Source: Staphylococcus equorum
GTDB taxonomy: Bacteria > Bacillota > Bacilli > Staphylococcales > Staphylococcaceae
Assembly: GCF_029531845.1 (NCBI RefSeq)
Contig: NZ_JAMBPV010000007.1
Coordinates: 1-64,000 of the forward strand
Length of the DNA: 64,000 bases
Reading direction: 5' to 3'
The position numbers and the translations under genes are program-made. The notes under the pieces were generated by a model. The model was not told where the DNA came from, did not search any database, and saw nothing but the letters and a program-made list of their open reading frames with translations. The stretch's first letter is position 1. The number at the start of each line of letters is the position of its first letter. Shown piece after piece: positions 8,187-17,342 of the stretch.

Positions 8187-9653
8187 ATGATGGAATATAC
8201 AATTAAATTTAATCAAATAAAACACTATTTAACAGATTTTCGTTCTTTAGAAATCGAAACGCTACATGCGTATCAATTTGAAAAAATAGCGTTAATCGGA
8301 GCAAATGGTACAGGTAAGACAACGATATTAAATATGATAAATCAAACTATTAAACCAGATTCAGGTACGGTAGAAGTCAATGGTGACATGCAATATTTTA
8401 AACAACTAAGTATGGAGATAAACAGTGATTTTAACCAATTAAAAGGTGATGTGTTAAGTCAGCTCAAACTTCCAATGCATACGACAGATAAAATGAGTGG
8501 GGGAGAAAAAGCAAAGTATAAATTAGCTAATATTATATCAAATTATAGTCCCATTTTATTATTAGATGAACCAACGAACCATTTAGATAAAAATGGAATT
8601 GACTATTTAACTGAGACTTTAAAATATTACTATGGAACATTAATAATGGTTACTCACAATAGAACGCTTATAGATGACATTGTAGATACAGTTTGGGAAA
8701 TACAAAATGATGGGATAATAAGGGTGTTTAAAGGGAATTATAGTCAATATCATGCTCAATTAGAGCAAGAATCTATTGAACAGAATCGTCAATATCAACA
8801 ATATCAAATTGAGAAAGCTAGACTAACCAGAGCGAGTGAAGAAAAACATAAACAAGCGCAAAAATACGGAAAAGTAACATCTAAACAAAAAAATAAAAGC
8901 ATTAAACCAGATAGGTACAGTGCTTCTAAACAAAAAGATACAGTTGAGAAAGCAGCACAGAAACAGGCGAAACATATAGAAAAGCGATTAGAACAAATGA
9001 AAGAAATAGAAAGACCTAGACAGCAATATGATTTTCAATTTCCTCAAAGTAAAGTTTATGAAGTGCATAATAATTATCCAATTATTGCTCAAAATTTCAC
9101 ACTAATAAAAGAAGATATTCCGCTCCTTAATAATACACGATTTCAAATTCCATACGGTTGTAATATTGCAATTATTGGTGATAATGGGGTAGGTAAAACT
9201 TCTTTGTTTGAAGCGATATATCATCAAGAAGAAGGGATTGATTGTTCACCAAAAGTGCGTATGGCCTATTATCGTCAACTTAATTATGAAGAAATGCGAG
9301 AAGTTTCACTATTACAATTTTTAATGGAAGAAACCGATACGCAAGAACACTTTGCTCGAGCTATATTAAATAACTTAGGATTAAATGAGGCGCTTGAGCG
9401 TTCATGTAAAGCTCTAAGTGGTGGTGAAAGAACAAAATTATCTTTAGTTGTGTTATTTTCTACTAAAGCTAATATGTTAATCTTAGATGAACCTACTAAT
9501 TTTTTAGATATAAAAACATTAGAAGCATTGGAATTATTTATGAATTCTTATCCGGGCATCATTTTATTCACTTCTCATGATACAAAATTTATTGAAAACG
9601 TGGCAGATAAAAAATGGGAATTAACAAAACAAGCGATTTATGATGTAACGTAA
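8187..9653 (+). CDS. Msr(A)-like ABC-F ribosomal protection protein
   Basis: A 488-residue ABC-F protein without membrane helices. Domain 1 has Walker A GANGTGKT (about residue 35), signature MSGGEKAKYKLA and Walker B LLLDEPTNHLD. A charged, Gln/Lys-rich interdomain linker (about 190-295) follows, then domain 2 with GDNGVGKT, LSGGERTKLSL and MLILDEPTNFLD. Length and long shared blocks (SKQKNKSI, VEKAAQKQAKHIEKR, RAILNNLGLNEALERSC) match Msr(A), which displaces macrolides and streptogramin B from the ribosome. It is clearly divergent, so I give no symbol. A longer frame opens at 8097, but AAGGAG at 8172-8177 selects 8187. Confidence 0.85.
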   Translation: MMEYTIKFNQIKHYLTDFRSLEIETLHAYQFEKIALIGANGTGKTTILNMINQTIKPDSGTVEVNGDMQYFKQLSMEINSDFNQLKGDVLSQLKLPMHTTDKMSGGEKAKYKLANIISNYSPILLLDEPTNHLDKNGIDYLTETLKYYYGTLIMVTHNRTLIDDIVDTVWEIQNDGIIRVFKGNYSQYHAQLEQESIEQNRQYQQYQIEKARLTRASEEKHKQAQKYGKVTSKQKNKSIKPDRYSASKQKDTVEKAAQKQAKHIEKRLEQMKEIERPRQQYDFQFPQSKVYEVHNNYPIIAQNFTLIKEDIPLLNNTRFQIPYGCNIAIIGDNGVGKTSLFEAIYHQEEGIDCSPKVRMAYYRQLNYEEMREVSLLQFLMEETDTQEHFARAILNNLGLNEALERSCKALSGGERTKLSLVVLFSTKANMLILDEPTNFLDIKTLEALELFMNSYPGIILFTSHDTKFIENVADKKWELTKQAIYDVT

Positions 9654-9713
9654 GGCTATAAAATGCGCAGCAAAATAAATATAGATATTAGATAAGGGTT
9701 AGGGGGATGTTAT

Positions 9714-10124
9714 ATGGAACAACAGCAAAAAATAAATAATTGGGTTGAAATGACAAAATATGTTCACTATACAGAAACATTAATAGAGAAGACATTAAAA
9801 CAGCAATATCATTTAAGCTTAAAAGAATTTTATGTACTATACGAAATTTATAAAGCAACAGGAAAAAAATATAAAATGAATGATTTAATCAAAATTGTAG
9901 ATTTGAGTCAAAGCGCAATGTCGCGGTTAATCGTTAGGATAGAAAAAATAGATCGACCTCTCATTTTTAGACAAGAATGTATTGATGATCAGCGGGCTAT
10001 GTACATCTATCTAACTGAAGAAGGATTAACAATGACTAAAAAGGCATTGGACACATATGAACAATTGATTGAAAAGATAGACTTAACGCATATTCGTAAA
10101 CTTACACAAATTGATGGCGATTAA
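9714..10124 (+). CDS. MarR family transcriptional regulator
   Basis: A 136-residue protein with a winged-helix fold: MNDLIKIVDLSQSAMSRLIVRIEKI (about 58-82) is the recognition region, and the wing contains RQECIDDQRAMYIYLTEEG. It is 60 bases downstream of the ABC-F gene with its own GGGG-type ribosome binding site, so it may be cotranscribed. The target is unknown. It could control the resistance gene or the damaged VOC gene that follows. It has no obvious Cys redox pair of the MgrA/SarZ kind. Confidence 0.8.
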   Translation: MEQQQKINNWVEMTKYVHYTETLIEKTLKQQYHLSLKEFYVLYEIYKATGKKYKMNDLIKIVDLSQSAMSRLIVRIEKIDRPLIFRQECIDDQRAMYIYLTEEGLTMTKKALDTYEQLIEKIDLTHIRKLTQIDGD

Positions 10125-10288
10125 TTCAGTAGATTTTATCTTCAGTGTTATAACCTAGGAAATAGTACTTGCACTATAAATATAAGCAAAATGTAAGTGG
10201 TTAAGGATTACATTGTTTAAAGCAGATGATTAATGACTCATATAGAGCAAGATATGATATGGTGAGTAAAAATAGGGAGCGTGTTAAT

Positions 10289-10669
10289 ATGGATATACAA
10301 TCAGCATAGCTAAATTTACCAGTAAACGATCTTAAAGCAAGCGAAGTATTTTTTAGTGCAATTGGCTTTGAAATTCAGCAAAATGGTGCTGTTTTAGATA
10401 AAATGAGAGGAATTCAAACAATTGATAATAAAATTATCATGCTTATCGAACATAGCCAATTTAAAAAAGCAGCTCACCTTTCTAATATAGGCTCAAGTGA
10501 AGCATTAGTTTCTATTTCCGTATCCCAGTCTCAAGATGTTGATGCTTTATTAAATAAAGCTGAAGAAGCAGGCGGTAAAGTATTGCAGAGCGGTACGATG
10601 CTAGAAGGTTTTTATGGTGGTTTGTTTAGTGACATAGATGGTCATTTATTTAATGTTGTAGTGATGTAG
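10289..10669 (+). pseudogene. VOC/glyoxalase family protein, nonsense at codon 7
   Basis: The frame opens with ATG at 10289 behind AGGGAG and reads MDIQSA, then TAG (10307-10309). It then continues without interruption as LNLPVNDLKASEVFFSAIGF to the end at 10669. Together this is about 126 residues, the normal size of a single-domain VOC (glyoxalase/bleomycin-resistance-like) protein, with the C-terminal GLFSDIDGHLFNVVVM typical of the YxeL/YaeR-like group. An internal ATG at 10403 would remove the first beta-alpha unit and is unlikely to be functional. The lesion could be a sequencing error or strain-specific. Confidence 0.7.
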
Positions 10670-10729
10670 AGTAAGTGAAACACAGATACATTGTTAGGGT
10701 GGATAACGAATTTGGAAGGATGTATACCG

Positions 10730-11539
10730 ATGATAAAAGCAATTGCAGTAGACAAAGATGGAACGTTATTTAAATCCAATCATACTTTTGATGAAATATA
10801 TTTTGAAAAAATATTTGAAGAAGTAACGAAACGTAATATGAAATTTATTGTAGCAAGTGGTAATCAATATGCCCAATTAAGATCATATTTCCCAGGAAAA
10901 GAAGCACAAATCACGTACGTAGCAGAAAATGGCGCTGTTACATATGTTAATGATACGTTAGTGTCTTCCTCACATTTTGATCAACAACTTACTTTTGATA
11001 TTTTGCAGACAATTATGGTGGATTATAATATCTCTGATGTTATAGTAAGTGGGGTTAAATCAGCATATGTTAAAAGTGATTGTAGCGATGAATTCATGAA
11101 TTTTATTACAAACTATTACTATGATATTGAAAAAGTTGAAAACTTTAGTGATATCAAAGATGATCAATTTGTTAAAGTTGCGATGAGAATTAAAGATGAC
11201 AATATAGTAAAGCAAGTTAAAGCTGGTTTGGAAAGTGAATATGCTCATGAAATACGTGCTGTGACAAGTGGTGCTGAGAGTGTGGATCTTATTTTACCAG
11301 GAGTGAATAAAGGTGTAGCGATTCAAGCACTTTTAAATCAATGGGGAATAGAGCAAAACGAATTATTAGCTTTTGGAGATGCTAATAATGACTTGGAAAT
11401 GCTTGCTTTGACGACACATAGTTATGCTATGGCAAAATGTAGTCCAGAACTTGAAAAAATAGCTCAAAACCGTGCGCCATCTAATGATGAATCTGGTGTA
11501 TTACAAGTGATTGAAAGTTACTTAAATCAAGAAGGATAA
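10730..11539 (+). CDS. HAD superfamily hydrolase, Cof type
   Basis: A 269-residue Cof/YbiV-type phosphatase. Motif I is AVDKDGTLF (nucleophile Asp near residue 7), motif II VASGNQ, and motifs III/IV are the NKGVAIQALL lysine and FGDANNDLEML. The large cap lies between motifs II and III (about 80-190). It dephosphorylates small phosphorylated metabolites; the actual substrate is unknown. A TTG 39 bases upstream is in frame, but GGAAGGA at 10714-10720 fits the ATG at 10730. Confidence 0.85.
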   Translation: MIKAIAVDKDGTLFKSNHTFDEIYFEKIFEEVTKRNMKFIVASGNQYAQLRSYFPGKEAQITYVAENGAVTYVNDTLVSSSHFDQQLTFDILQTIMVDYNISDVIVSGVKSAYVKSDCSDEFMNFITNYYYDIEKVENFSDIKDDQFVKVAMRIKDDNIVKQVKAGLESEYAHEIRAVTSGAESVDLILPGVNKGVAIQALLNQWGIEQNELLAFGDANNDLEMLALTTHSYAMAKCSPELEKIAQNRAPSNDESGVLQVIESYLNQEG

Positions 11540-11584
11540 AGAAAGAATAGAAATCTAAAATCATTGATTGAAATTCTAAAAAAT

Positions 11585-11630
11585 AAAGGAAGCTTCCAAA
11601 AATAAAATGGAGGCTTCCTTTATTTTATAT
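11585..11630. terminator. Bidirectional terminator, HAD gene / uspA-like gene
   Basis: A 14-bp stem AAAGGAAGCTTCCA (11585-11598) and TGGAGGCTTCCTTT (11608-11621) with A/T-rich flanks on both sides, lying between convergent genes. Confidence 0.85.
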
Positions 11631-11633
11631 CTA

Positions 11634-12056
11634 TTATTTTATAATTAACACAGGGAGGTTCGCGCTGTTAGCAATCTTATGAGTGACATTCCCAAGGACA
11701 TTTTTAATGTCTGGTTTTGCACGTTTATTACTCATGACGATGATGTCATATTGGTTTTCTTCCACTTCTTGTAGAATAGATTGCTTGATGTATCCTGTAC
11801 TAAATCTCACGCGAACGTTTAAACCGAGATCTTCTAATTTTTGAACAAATGGATCAAGTTTTTTGCCTTTTTCGTTAGCCAATTCTTCAAAATGTTTACC
11901 GTCATAGCGTACAGAAGTTTGTAAGTCTCCTTCAGAAATAACATTAAAAATTGTGATTTCAGCGTCATCTACGCCAGCAGTTAAATTTTTTAGTTCTTTC
12001 GGAACGTTATCGAATGTGTTGCCAAAGTCATAAGCTAATAGTATTTTCTTGTACAT
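11634..12056 (-). CDS. Universal stress protein (UspA family)
   Basis: A 140-residue single Usp domain: MYKKILLAYDFG at the start and IIVMSNKRAKPDIKNVLGNVTHKIANSANLPVLII at the end. The latter corresponds to the G2xG9xG(S/T) ATP-binding loop in related proteins but is degenerate here. Cytoplasmic, expected to help survival of stress or starvation. It has its own ribosome binding site (AAGGAGG). It may be transcribed after pyrD, 74 bases upstream. Confidence 0.85.
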   Translation of the reverse strand: MYKKILLAYDFGNTFDNVPKELKNLTAGVDDAEITIFNVISEGDLQTSVRYDGKHFEELANEKGKKLDPFVQKLEDLGLNVRVRFSTGYIKQSILQEVEENQYDIIVMSNKRAKPDIKNVLGNVTHKIANSANLPVLIIK

Positions 12057-12129
12057 AATAGCGCCTCCTTTATTATTTACATACCCTAATAAAAATAATG
12101 TAATATGATTTTAAATTAATTGCTAAATT

Positions 12130-13194
12130 TTATACATCTAATCCTATAATATCACTTATATGCCCATAACCTTCTGTTTTAAGATATTTTGCTAAGTTTT
12201 TATTTAATTTTTTAGTTAGTCCTGGCCCTTCAAATACTAAAGCACTATAAAGTTGTACGAGTGAAGCACCGTGACGCATCATTGTAATGACGTCATTTGT
12301 ATTAAATATACCGCCAGTACCAATAATTAAAAACTGACCATTTGTTTGTTTATAAGCATAAGAAATGAGTTCTAAATTACGTTCAAATAGTGGTTTACCA
12401 CTCAAACCACCAGTTTCATGACGGTTGTTTGAATGTAACTGGTCACGTTTTTGAGTTGTATTAGCTAAAATGATGCCATCAAAAGTTTCAACGATAGGGT
12501 TTAACATACGCCCTAAACTGTCTAAATCAAGATCTGAAGTCAGCTTAATAAAAATTGGAACGTTGATATCGTGACTGTCTTTATAAGATTGAATTGCGGA
12601 ACAAAGTTGTGAGAATTCATCTTTGTCATGGAAGCTTTGTAAATTCTTAGTGTTAGGCGAGCTAATATTCACAGTAAAGAAAGTTACATCATTTCTAAAT
12701 GTATCGATTACTTTAATATAATCTTCATAACGTGATTCATAAGCAGTAAATTTATTCACGCCCACATTCAAACCTACAGGTACTCGATAGCTGTACTTAC
12801 GTAAATTGCTAAGCGCCTTATTCATCCCTAAATTGTTAAACCCCATACGGTTAATTAAAGCATTATCCTCAACTAATCGGTACATACGTGGTTTAGGATT
12901 ACCAGGTTGTGGTTTAGGTGTAATACCACCGAGTTCTATAGCACCAAAGCCAGCTTTTTCTAAAGCTTTAGGGACTTCACAAGATTTATCAAAGCCTGCT
13001 GCGAGACCAATAGGATTGTCAAAATGAACCCCTTGAATTTCTTGATGTAATAGCGCATGCTCATAATGGAATAATTGTTCAACGACTGGTAATAACTTGG
13101 AATGTTTTTGCACGAATTTAAGTGCGTCGATCGTCATACCATGTGCTTTTTCAGGATCATATTGAAATAAAATCGGTTTAATTAGTTTATACAT
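12130..13194 (-). CDS. pyrD: Dihydroorotate dehydrogenase (quinone), class 2
   Basis: A 354-residue class 2 enzyme, with the N-terminal hydrophobic helices (MYKLIKPILFQYDPEKAHG) that attach it to the membrane and reach the quinone pool. The FMN barrel has NPIGLAAGFDKS, NRMGFNN, the catalytic-serine block FTVNISSPNTKN, and the phosphate loop GTGGIFN. It oxidises dihydroorotate to orotate in pyrimidine synthesis. It is isolated from other pyr genes, as is normal for the class 2 gene in staphylococci. Confidence 0.95.
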   Translation of the reverse strand: MYKLIKPILFQYDPEKAHGMTIDALKFVQKHSKLLPVVEQLFHYEHALLHQEIQGVHFDNPIGLAAGFDKSCEVPKALEKAGFGAIELGGITPKPQPGNPKPRMYRLVEDNALINRMGFNNLGMNKALSNLRKYSYRVPVGLNVGVNKFTAYESRYEDYIKVIDTFRNDVTFFTVNISSPNTKNLQSFHDKDEFSQLCSAIQSYKDSHDINVPIFIKLTSDLDLDSLGRMLNPIVETFDGIILANTTQKRDQLHSNNRHETGGLSGKPLFERNLELISYAYKQTNGQFLIIGTGGIFNTNDVITMMRHGASLVQLYSALVFEGPGLTKKLNKNLAKYLKTEGYGHISDIIGLDV

Positions 13195-13455
13195 GAGATT
13201 ATCACTCCGTTAATCGAATTTTATTAGTACTGAAAATATGTATTTAAGCCAAAAGTAAATTTATATTGTTGACTATATTGAAAATGATGTCTTTAATAGA
13301 CTAGCATTTTACTGAATATATGCCTAGAGTAAATCAAGATAATTTTAAGAAGTGTCACATAAAACGTATGGAAATAAGTATTATTGATTAATAAATGTTG
13401 AAAACGGTAATAATTAAATAGCGATATTATAGTCAATAGTTATGGAGGGATAAAA

Positions 13456-14313
13456 ATGAAACAAGAATGGCAAGTACAACTTCCATTAAATTATATAGAA
13501 TCTATATCACCGGTTGGTGGTGGAGATGTGAATGAAGCATTCCAAGTGAACACACCAGATGAAACTTATTTTTTACTCGTACAACGCAATCGTAATGAAG
13601 ATTTCTTTGCAGCAGAGATTGCAGGTTTAAACCTTTTTGAACAAGCTCAAATTACCGCGCCTAAGGTGGTTGGAAGTGGAGAAGTTAATGGCGATGCTTA
13701 TTTACTATTATCTTTTTTAGAGGAAGGTACGACTGGCAGTCAAAGTGAATTAGGACAGCTTGTTGCAAAAATGCATAGCCAACAACAATCATCAGGAAAA
13801 TTTGGGTTTAATTTACCTTATGAAGGCGGAGATATTTCATTTGATAATAGCTGGACAGATTCATGGACGACATTATTTGTGGAACGCCGTCTGGATCATT
13901 TAAAAGATGAATTATTACGGTTGAAATTATGGACAGATGACGATACTCAAACATATAAACGTGTACGTAAGGTCATTATAGATGCACTGAATAAGCATAC
14001 GAGTAAACCTTCCTTACTGCATGGAGACTTATGGGGAGGCAACTATATGTTTTTAGAAAATGGTTCGCCTGCGCTATTTGATCCGGCACCATTATATGGT
14101 GATAGAGAATTTGATTTAGGTATTACTACTGTGTTTGGTGGTTTTACACAAACATTTTATGATGAATATAATAAGCATTATCCATTGAGCGATGGTGCGG
14201 AGAAACGCTTAGAATTTTATAGACTTTATTTATTAATGGTGCACTTAGTAAAATTCGGAAATATGTATGCGAGTAGTGTTGATCGTTCAATGCAAAAAAT
14301 TTTAAACGATTGA
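13456..14313 (+). CDS. Fructosamine kinase family protein
   Basis: A 285-residue member of the fructosamine-3-kinase/APH-like fold. It has the glycine loop GGGDVNEAF (about 22-30), the catalytic loop LLHGDLWGGNYMF (about 190) and the metal-binding FDPAPLYGDREFDLG. The family phosphorylates sugar-derived lysine adducts or related ketosamines and may repair glycated proteins. The bacterial substrate is usually not defined. It is a single-gene unit with AGGGAT before the ATG and a strong terminator after it. Confidence 0.9.
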   Translation: MKQEWQVQLPLNYIESISPVGGGDVNEAFQVNTPDETYFLLVQRNRNEDFFAAEIAGLNLFEQAQITAPKVVGSGEVNGDAYLLLSFLEEGTTGSQSELGQLVAKMHSQQQSSGKFGFNLPYEGGDISFDNSWTDSWTTLFVERRLDHLKDELLRLKLWTDDDTQTYKRVRKVIIDALNKHTSKPSLLHGDLWGGNYMFLENGSPALFDPAPLYGDREFDLGITTVFGGFTQTFYDEYNKHYPLSDGAEKRLEFYRLYLLMVHLVKFGNMYASSVDRSMQKILND

Positions 14314-14351
14314 TATAAGTAATTGCACTTTGTGAAACTCAGAAATAGCAA

Positions 14352-14394
14352 ACGACTGTTAGCTTTGATGTGAAAGCTAACAGCCGTTTTTTTG
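14352..14394 (+). terminator. Terminator of the fructosamine kinase gene
   Basis: Stem ACGACTGTTAGCTTT / AAAGCTAACAGCCGT with one mismatch, followed by seven T. Confidence 0.85.
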
Positions 14395-14418
14395 TATATT
14401 CACTATTTACTCATCGTT

Positions 14419-14652
14419 TTAATTAAAATCTAAAGTGCCCATATCTTCACGTAATTTATAGACTTTATCTGGCGTAATGTCTTCACCTAAAGGATCAACG
14501 ACTTTCAAAGTTGAGAATGTGTTAACGACTTGTCCACGAATCATTTGTAAATATTCTTGTCTTAACACATGTTGTTCTTGTTTTTCTTCAATGCTCAATG
14601 TTTCAACTTTTTCTTTATTTGCAAGTATATTAATTCTATCTAATAGTGTCAT
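14419..14652 (-). CDS. DUF896 family protein
   Basis: A 77-residue helical protein starting MTLLDRINILANKEK and carrying EQHVLRQEYLQMIRGQV, diagnostic of the DUF896 (YnzC-like) family. The family is small, cytoplasmic and of unknown function. The longer frame to 14709 is not credible: GGAGGA at about 14662-14667 is 9 bases before the ATG at 14652. It overlaps the 3' end of the monooxygenase gene by 17 bases, so its ribosome binding site lies inside that gene and the two are probably translationally coupled. Confidence 0.88.
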   Translation of the reverse strand: MTLLDRINILANKEKVETLSIEEKQEQHVLRQEYLQMIRGQVVNTFSTLKVVDPLGEDITPDKVYKLREDMGTLDFN

Positions 14653-15607
14653 AATTTTTTTCCTCCTGCAATTCATGAGGTGGGAAGTGTGGAATAACAT
14701 AATTTCCAACCTCTGTTAATATATTTTTATAAGTTCTTTCATTTTCAACTAAATGTAGCATAATATGATTCGTACCTATACGTTCATACGATTTTAATAT
14801 TTTTATTAAAGTATTTCTACCTAAGCGATAACCACCTTTAATAGGTTTAACCAACTCATCTGGATTAATCGATAAATCGATAACGAGCGGATGCATAAAA
14901 GGTTTGAATACATCGTTATGATGCCACTCTTGTAATAATTTCTTTTGTTGTTGGAAATTTTGTGGATAAAACATCCAGCCATCCATATGTTTCTTTAACC
15001 AAGTCATATTTTGTTTTGAATAACCAGTAGCAAACATTGGAATATGTTTATGCTTTGGTAGTATTTGTAAACCGGCATCTTCATATAATTCAAATATAGA
15101 ATTTGAGATTTGTGGAGAATGCGTTGCCCATAAATCGTTTATAGAGGTTATCGTTGTTTGAAATTGCTCAGTTAAATTGTCTGTATTCACTTTAAAAGCG
15201 GGAAATTCGAATGATCGATCTCCTGTAGCAACACCTAATAAAAATCGCTCATTTGAAATTAAGTCAAGAGAAGTAGCAGCTTTCGCTATATGAATTGGAT
15301 GACGTAATGTAGCAACAATACTAGATGTTCCGAGAGCGATTTTTGATGTCTTGGCGCTGAGATAAGTTAAAAATACAAACGGATCGTAGTTTGTCGTTAC
15401 ATTACCTAAATGTGGGCTATAAAGTGGACTGTCCCTTACAAAAAGGCTCGTAAATCCAAGCGTTTCAGCGTATTGTGCTAAATCAACTTGATATTCCAAC
15501 GACAATGCGATGTGTTCAGAATTATCAAAAGGTAACGTTAAGCCTAACGTCAAATGATCCTGTTGAAAAGTCCGTTTGAAACCATTGTGTTTTTGAATTG
15601 TTGTCAC
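14636..15607 (-). CDS. Luciferase-like flavin monooxygenase (LLM class)
   Basis: A 323-residue LLM-class oxidoreductase. It has a TIM-barrel start LTLGLTLPFDNSE, then TSLFVRDSPLY, and the strands ALGTSSIVATLRHPIHIAKAATSLD and FLLGVATGDRSFEFPAF. These resemble the Bacillus/Staphylococcus luciferase-type oxidoreductase group. It presumably uses FMNH2 and O2 on an unknown substrate. An ATG at 15628 exists, but the only good Shine-Dalgarno, AGGAGGG at 15614-15620, lies inside that extension. It is 6-7 bases from the GTG at 15607, which I take as the start. Confidence 0.8.
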   Translation of the reverse strand: MTTIQKHNGFKRTFQQDHLTLGLTLPFDNSEHIALSLEYQVDLAQYAETLGFTSLFVRDSPLYSPHLGNVTTNYDPFVFLTYLSAKTSKIALGTSSIVATLRHPIHIAKAATSLDLISNERFLLGVATGDRSFEFPAFKVNTDNLTEQFQTTITSINDLWATHSPQISNSIFELYEDAGLQILPKHKHIPMFATGYSKQNMTWLKKHMDGWMFYPQNFQQQKKLLQEWHHNDVFKPFMHPLVIDLSINPDELVKPIKGGYRLGRNTLIKILKSYERIGTNHIMLHLVENERTYKNILTEVGNYVIPHFPPHELQEEKNYDTIR

Positions 15608-15921
15608 GTCTATCCCTCCTAACTTCATTTAACCAACAAGTATCATCTAACTAACACCTGTTGTTTAAATGTATTGTATTACGCCATGAAATATAATGCA
15701 AACAACATGTTTAGCGATTTATCGTTTAAACGACATAAAGAGAAATGTGTTGTTTTGAAAATGATACTATTTTCGAAGATAGGGTATAACCTAAGAATAT
15801 ACTATTAAAAAAACTTATAAATTAAGGTGATATATTTTCAATAGTTAATATTATGATTTGATTATTTTTGAAAAAGTCTTTAAATTTAAATAGTATAATA
15901 TATTTTGATGGAGGGTTATTT
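15608..15921. promoter_or_regulatory. Divergent promoter region with GTTTAAA palindromes
   Basis: Between the monooxygenase (-) and the protease (+). It contains a perfect 12-bp palindrome TCGTTTAAACGA (15722-15733) and a related TTGTTTAAATG (15661-15671). These may be operator sites for a repressor of the monooxygenase; the regulator is unknown. Confidence 0.4.
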
Positions 15922-16716
15922 ATGTTTATAAGAAAAATGATAGGTAGTATAGCTTTTTCTTTGGTAATGTTATCCGCAATTGCACCATTTAGTAGTTCTG
16001 CAGCTATGGATACTCAAAATAACGGTACAACGAATCAGCCAACTCAAACGCAACAAAATGATAATACAACTAATACGCAGTCCTCAGAAGTTATGCCAAA
16101 GGTCATATTACCTGATGAAGATAGAACACAAATTGAAAATACCACTACAGGCCATTACCAATCAGTAGGGTACATTAATATGGGAGAAAATATAGCGACA
16201 GGCGTAGTCATCGACGAAAATACTGTATTAACAAATAAGCATGTTGCTAATCTTTCAAATGGCGATATGACATTTGCACCTGCAGCTAAAAATGAAGGTT
16301 CATACCCAAATGGCCAATTTACTGAAAAAGAAGTCCAAGCTTACCCTGGTCAAGAAGATTTAGTACTTGTACATTTCAATACTAACGATAAAGGGCAGTC
16401 CGTAGGTGATGTCGTACAACCCGCAACAATCCAAGATGCATCAAGTGTTAGTGAAGGTGATCCTATAACAGTAACAGGTTATCCAGGTGATAAATCGTTA
16501 GCTACAATGTGGGAAAGTAAGGGAGAGATATTAACTAATAACGGCACGCAACTTACATATGGTGCGAGTACATTTGGTGGCAACTCCGGTTCTCCAATCT
16601 TCAATGGTAATAATGAAGTGGTAGGATTACATTACGGTGGTGTAGAAGGCGAAAGTAATAATGGCGTCGCGTTAACTGGTGATGTATTAGACTTTATAAA
16701 TGAAAACAAAAAATAG
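15922..16716 (+). CDS. Secreted V8-like serine protease (S1B family)
   Basis: A 264-residue exported protease. The signal peptide is MFIRKMIGSIAFSLVMLSAIA with an A-x-A-like cut after SSSAA. A Gln/Asn/Thr-rich propeptide (about 30-60) follows, then a trypsin-fold domain. The triad is visible: His in TNKHVAN, Asp in GQEDLVLV, Ser in GGNSGSPIF. The group includes V8 glutamyl endopeptidase and the Spl proteases; substrate specificity is not readable here. The frame opens at 15868, but GGAGGG at 15910-15915 selects the ATG at 15922. It has its own terminator. Confidence 0.88.
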   Translation: MFIRKMIGSIAFSLVMLSAIAPFSSSAAMDTQNNGTTNQPTQTQQNDNTTNTQSSEVMPKVILPDEDRTQIENTTTGHYQSVGYINMGENIATGVVIDENTVLTNKHVANLSNGDMTFAPAAKNEGSYPNGQFTEKEVQAYPGQEDLVLVHFNTNDKGQSVGDVVQPATIQDASSVSEGDPITVTGYPGDKSLATMWESKGEILTNNGTQLTYGASTFGGNSGSPIFNGNNEVVGLHYGGVEGESNNGVALTGDVLDFINENKK

Positions 16717-16734
16717 TTTTTGAAAGATATTAAA

Positions 16735-16772
16735 CCTCTAGAGCAAGTAAACATTGCTTTAGAGGCTTTTTG
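16735..16772 (+). terminator. Terminator of the serine protease gene
   Basis: Stem CCTCTAGAGCAA (16735-16746) / TTGCTTTAGAGG (16754-16765) with one G-U pair, then CTTTTTGT. Confidence 0.8.
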
Positions 16773-16778
16773 TATAAA

Positions 16779-17342
16779 TTATTTCAGTACTTGACTCATA
16801 AACAATGGAAGTGCTTTTTCGATATAGGTGCGCGCAGAAGTATTGCTCGTATGAAACCAATGTTTAGCTGTGCCATATAGTCCCCAAGATAAAAAGCGAG
16901 CGCTCGTAGCTAATGCTTCTCTGTCTTCATTTGGATGTTTTTGTACGATTAATGTTAAGAAAATGTCTTCCAATTCTTCCTTTACTCTCTTTTCAACTAC
17001 TTCACCGTATGCAGCACTATTTAATTTACATTCATTATGTGTTTCTTCAATATAACTTGTAATTGTGATAAACGTTTTGCATAATGTTTCTTCATTAAGT
17101 TCAGAAGCAAGGGTCAAGTTGTCATTTAAGTTTTTAAGAATGGTTTCTGACAAGGTATAGTCCATAATGTCATATTTATCATAAAAGTGAGCATAGAATG
17201 TAGCACGATTAACAGTTGCGCGTTCGGTTATATCCTTCACTGTAATGGTTTGTAATTTCTTTTCTTTCGCGATGTCACGAAAGGCATCCATCAATAATTT
17301 TTTAGTTCTGGTAATTCGTGGATCAACATGTGTTGTCGTCAT
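16779..17342 (-). CDS. TetR family transcriptional regulator
   Basis: A 187-residue regulator. Its N-terminal HTH ITVKDITERATVNRATFYAHFYDKYDIMDY (about 33-62) is of the AcrR type, with an all-helical ligand domain after it. A GTG at 17351 would almost touch the AGGAGG; the ATG at 17342 is 10 bases from it and is preferred. It lies between the protease and a nucleoside hydrolase, and its target is not evident. The HTH resembles that of the FarR-like protein at 50319. Confidence 0.85.
   Translation of the reverse strand: MTTTHVDPRITRTKKLLMDAFRDIAKEKKLQTITVKDITERATVNRATFYAHFYDKYDIMDYTLSETILKNLNDNLTLASELNEETLCKTFITITSYIEETHNECKLNSAAYGEVVEKRVKEELEDIFLTLIVQKHPNEDREALATSARFLSWGLYGTAKHWFHTSNTSARTYIEKALPLFMSQVLK

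Noticed and set aside
15608..15628. ATG start of the luciferase-like gene at 15628
   Set aside because: The Shine-Dalgarno is inside this stretch and correctly spaced for GTG at 15607.
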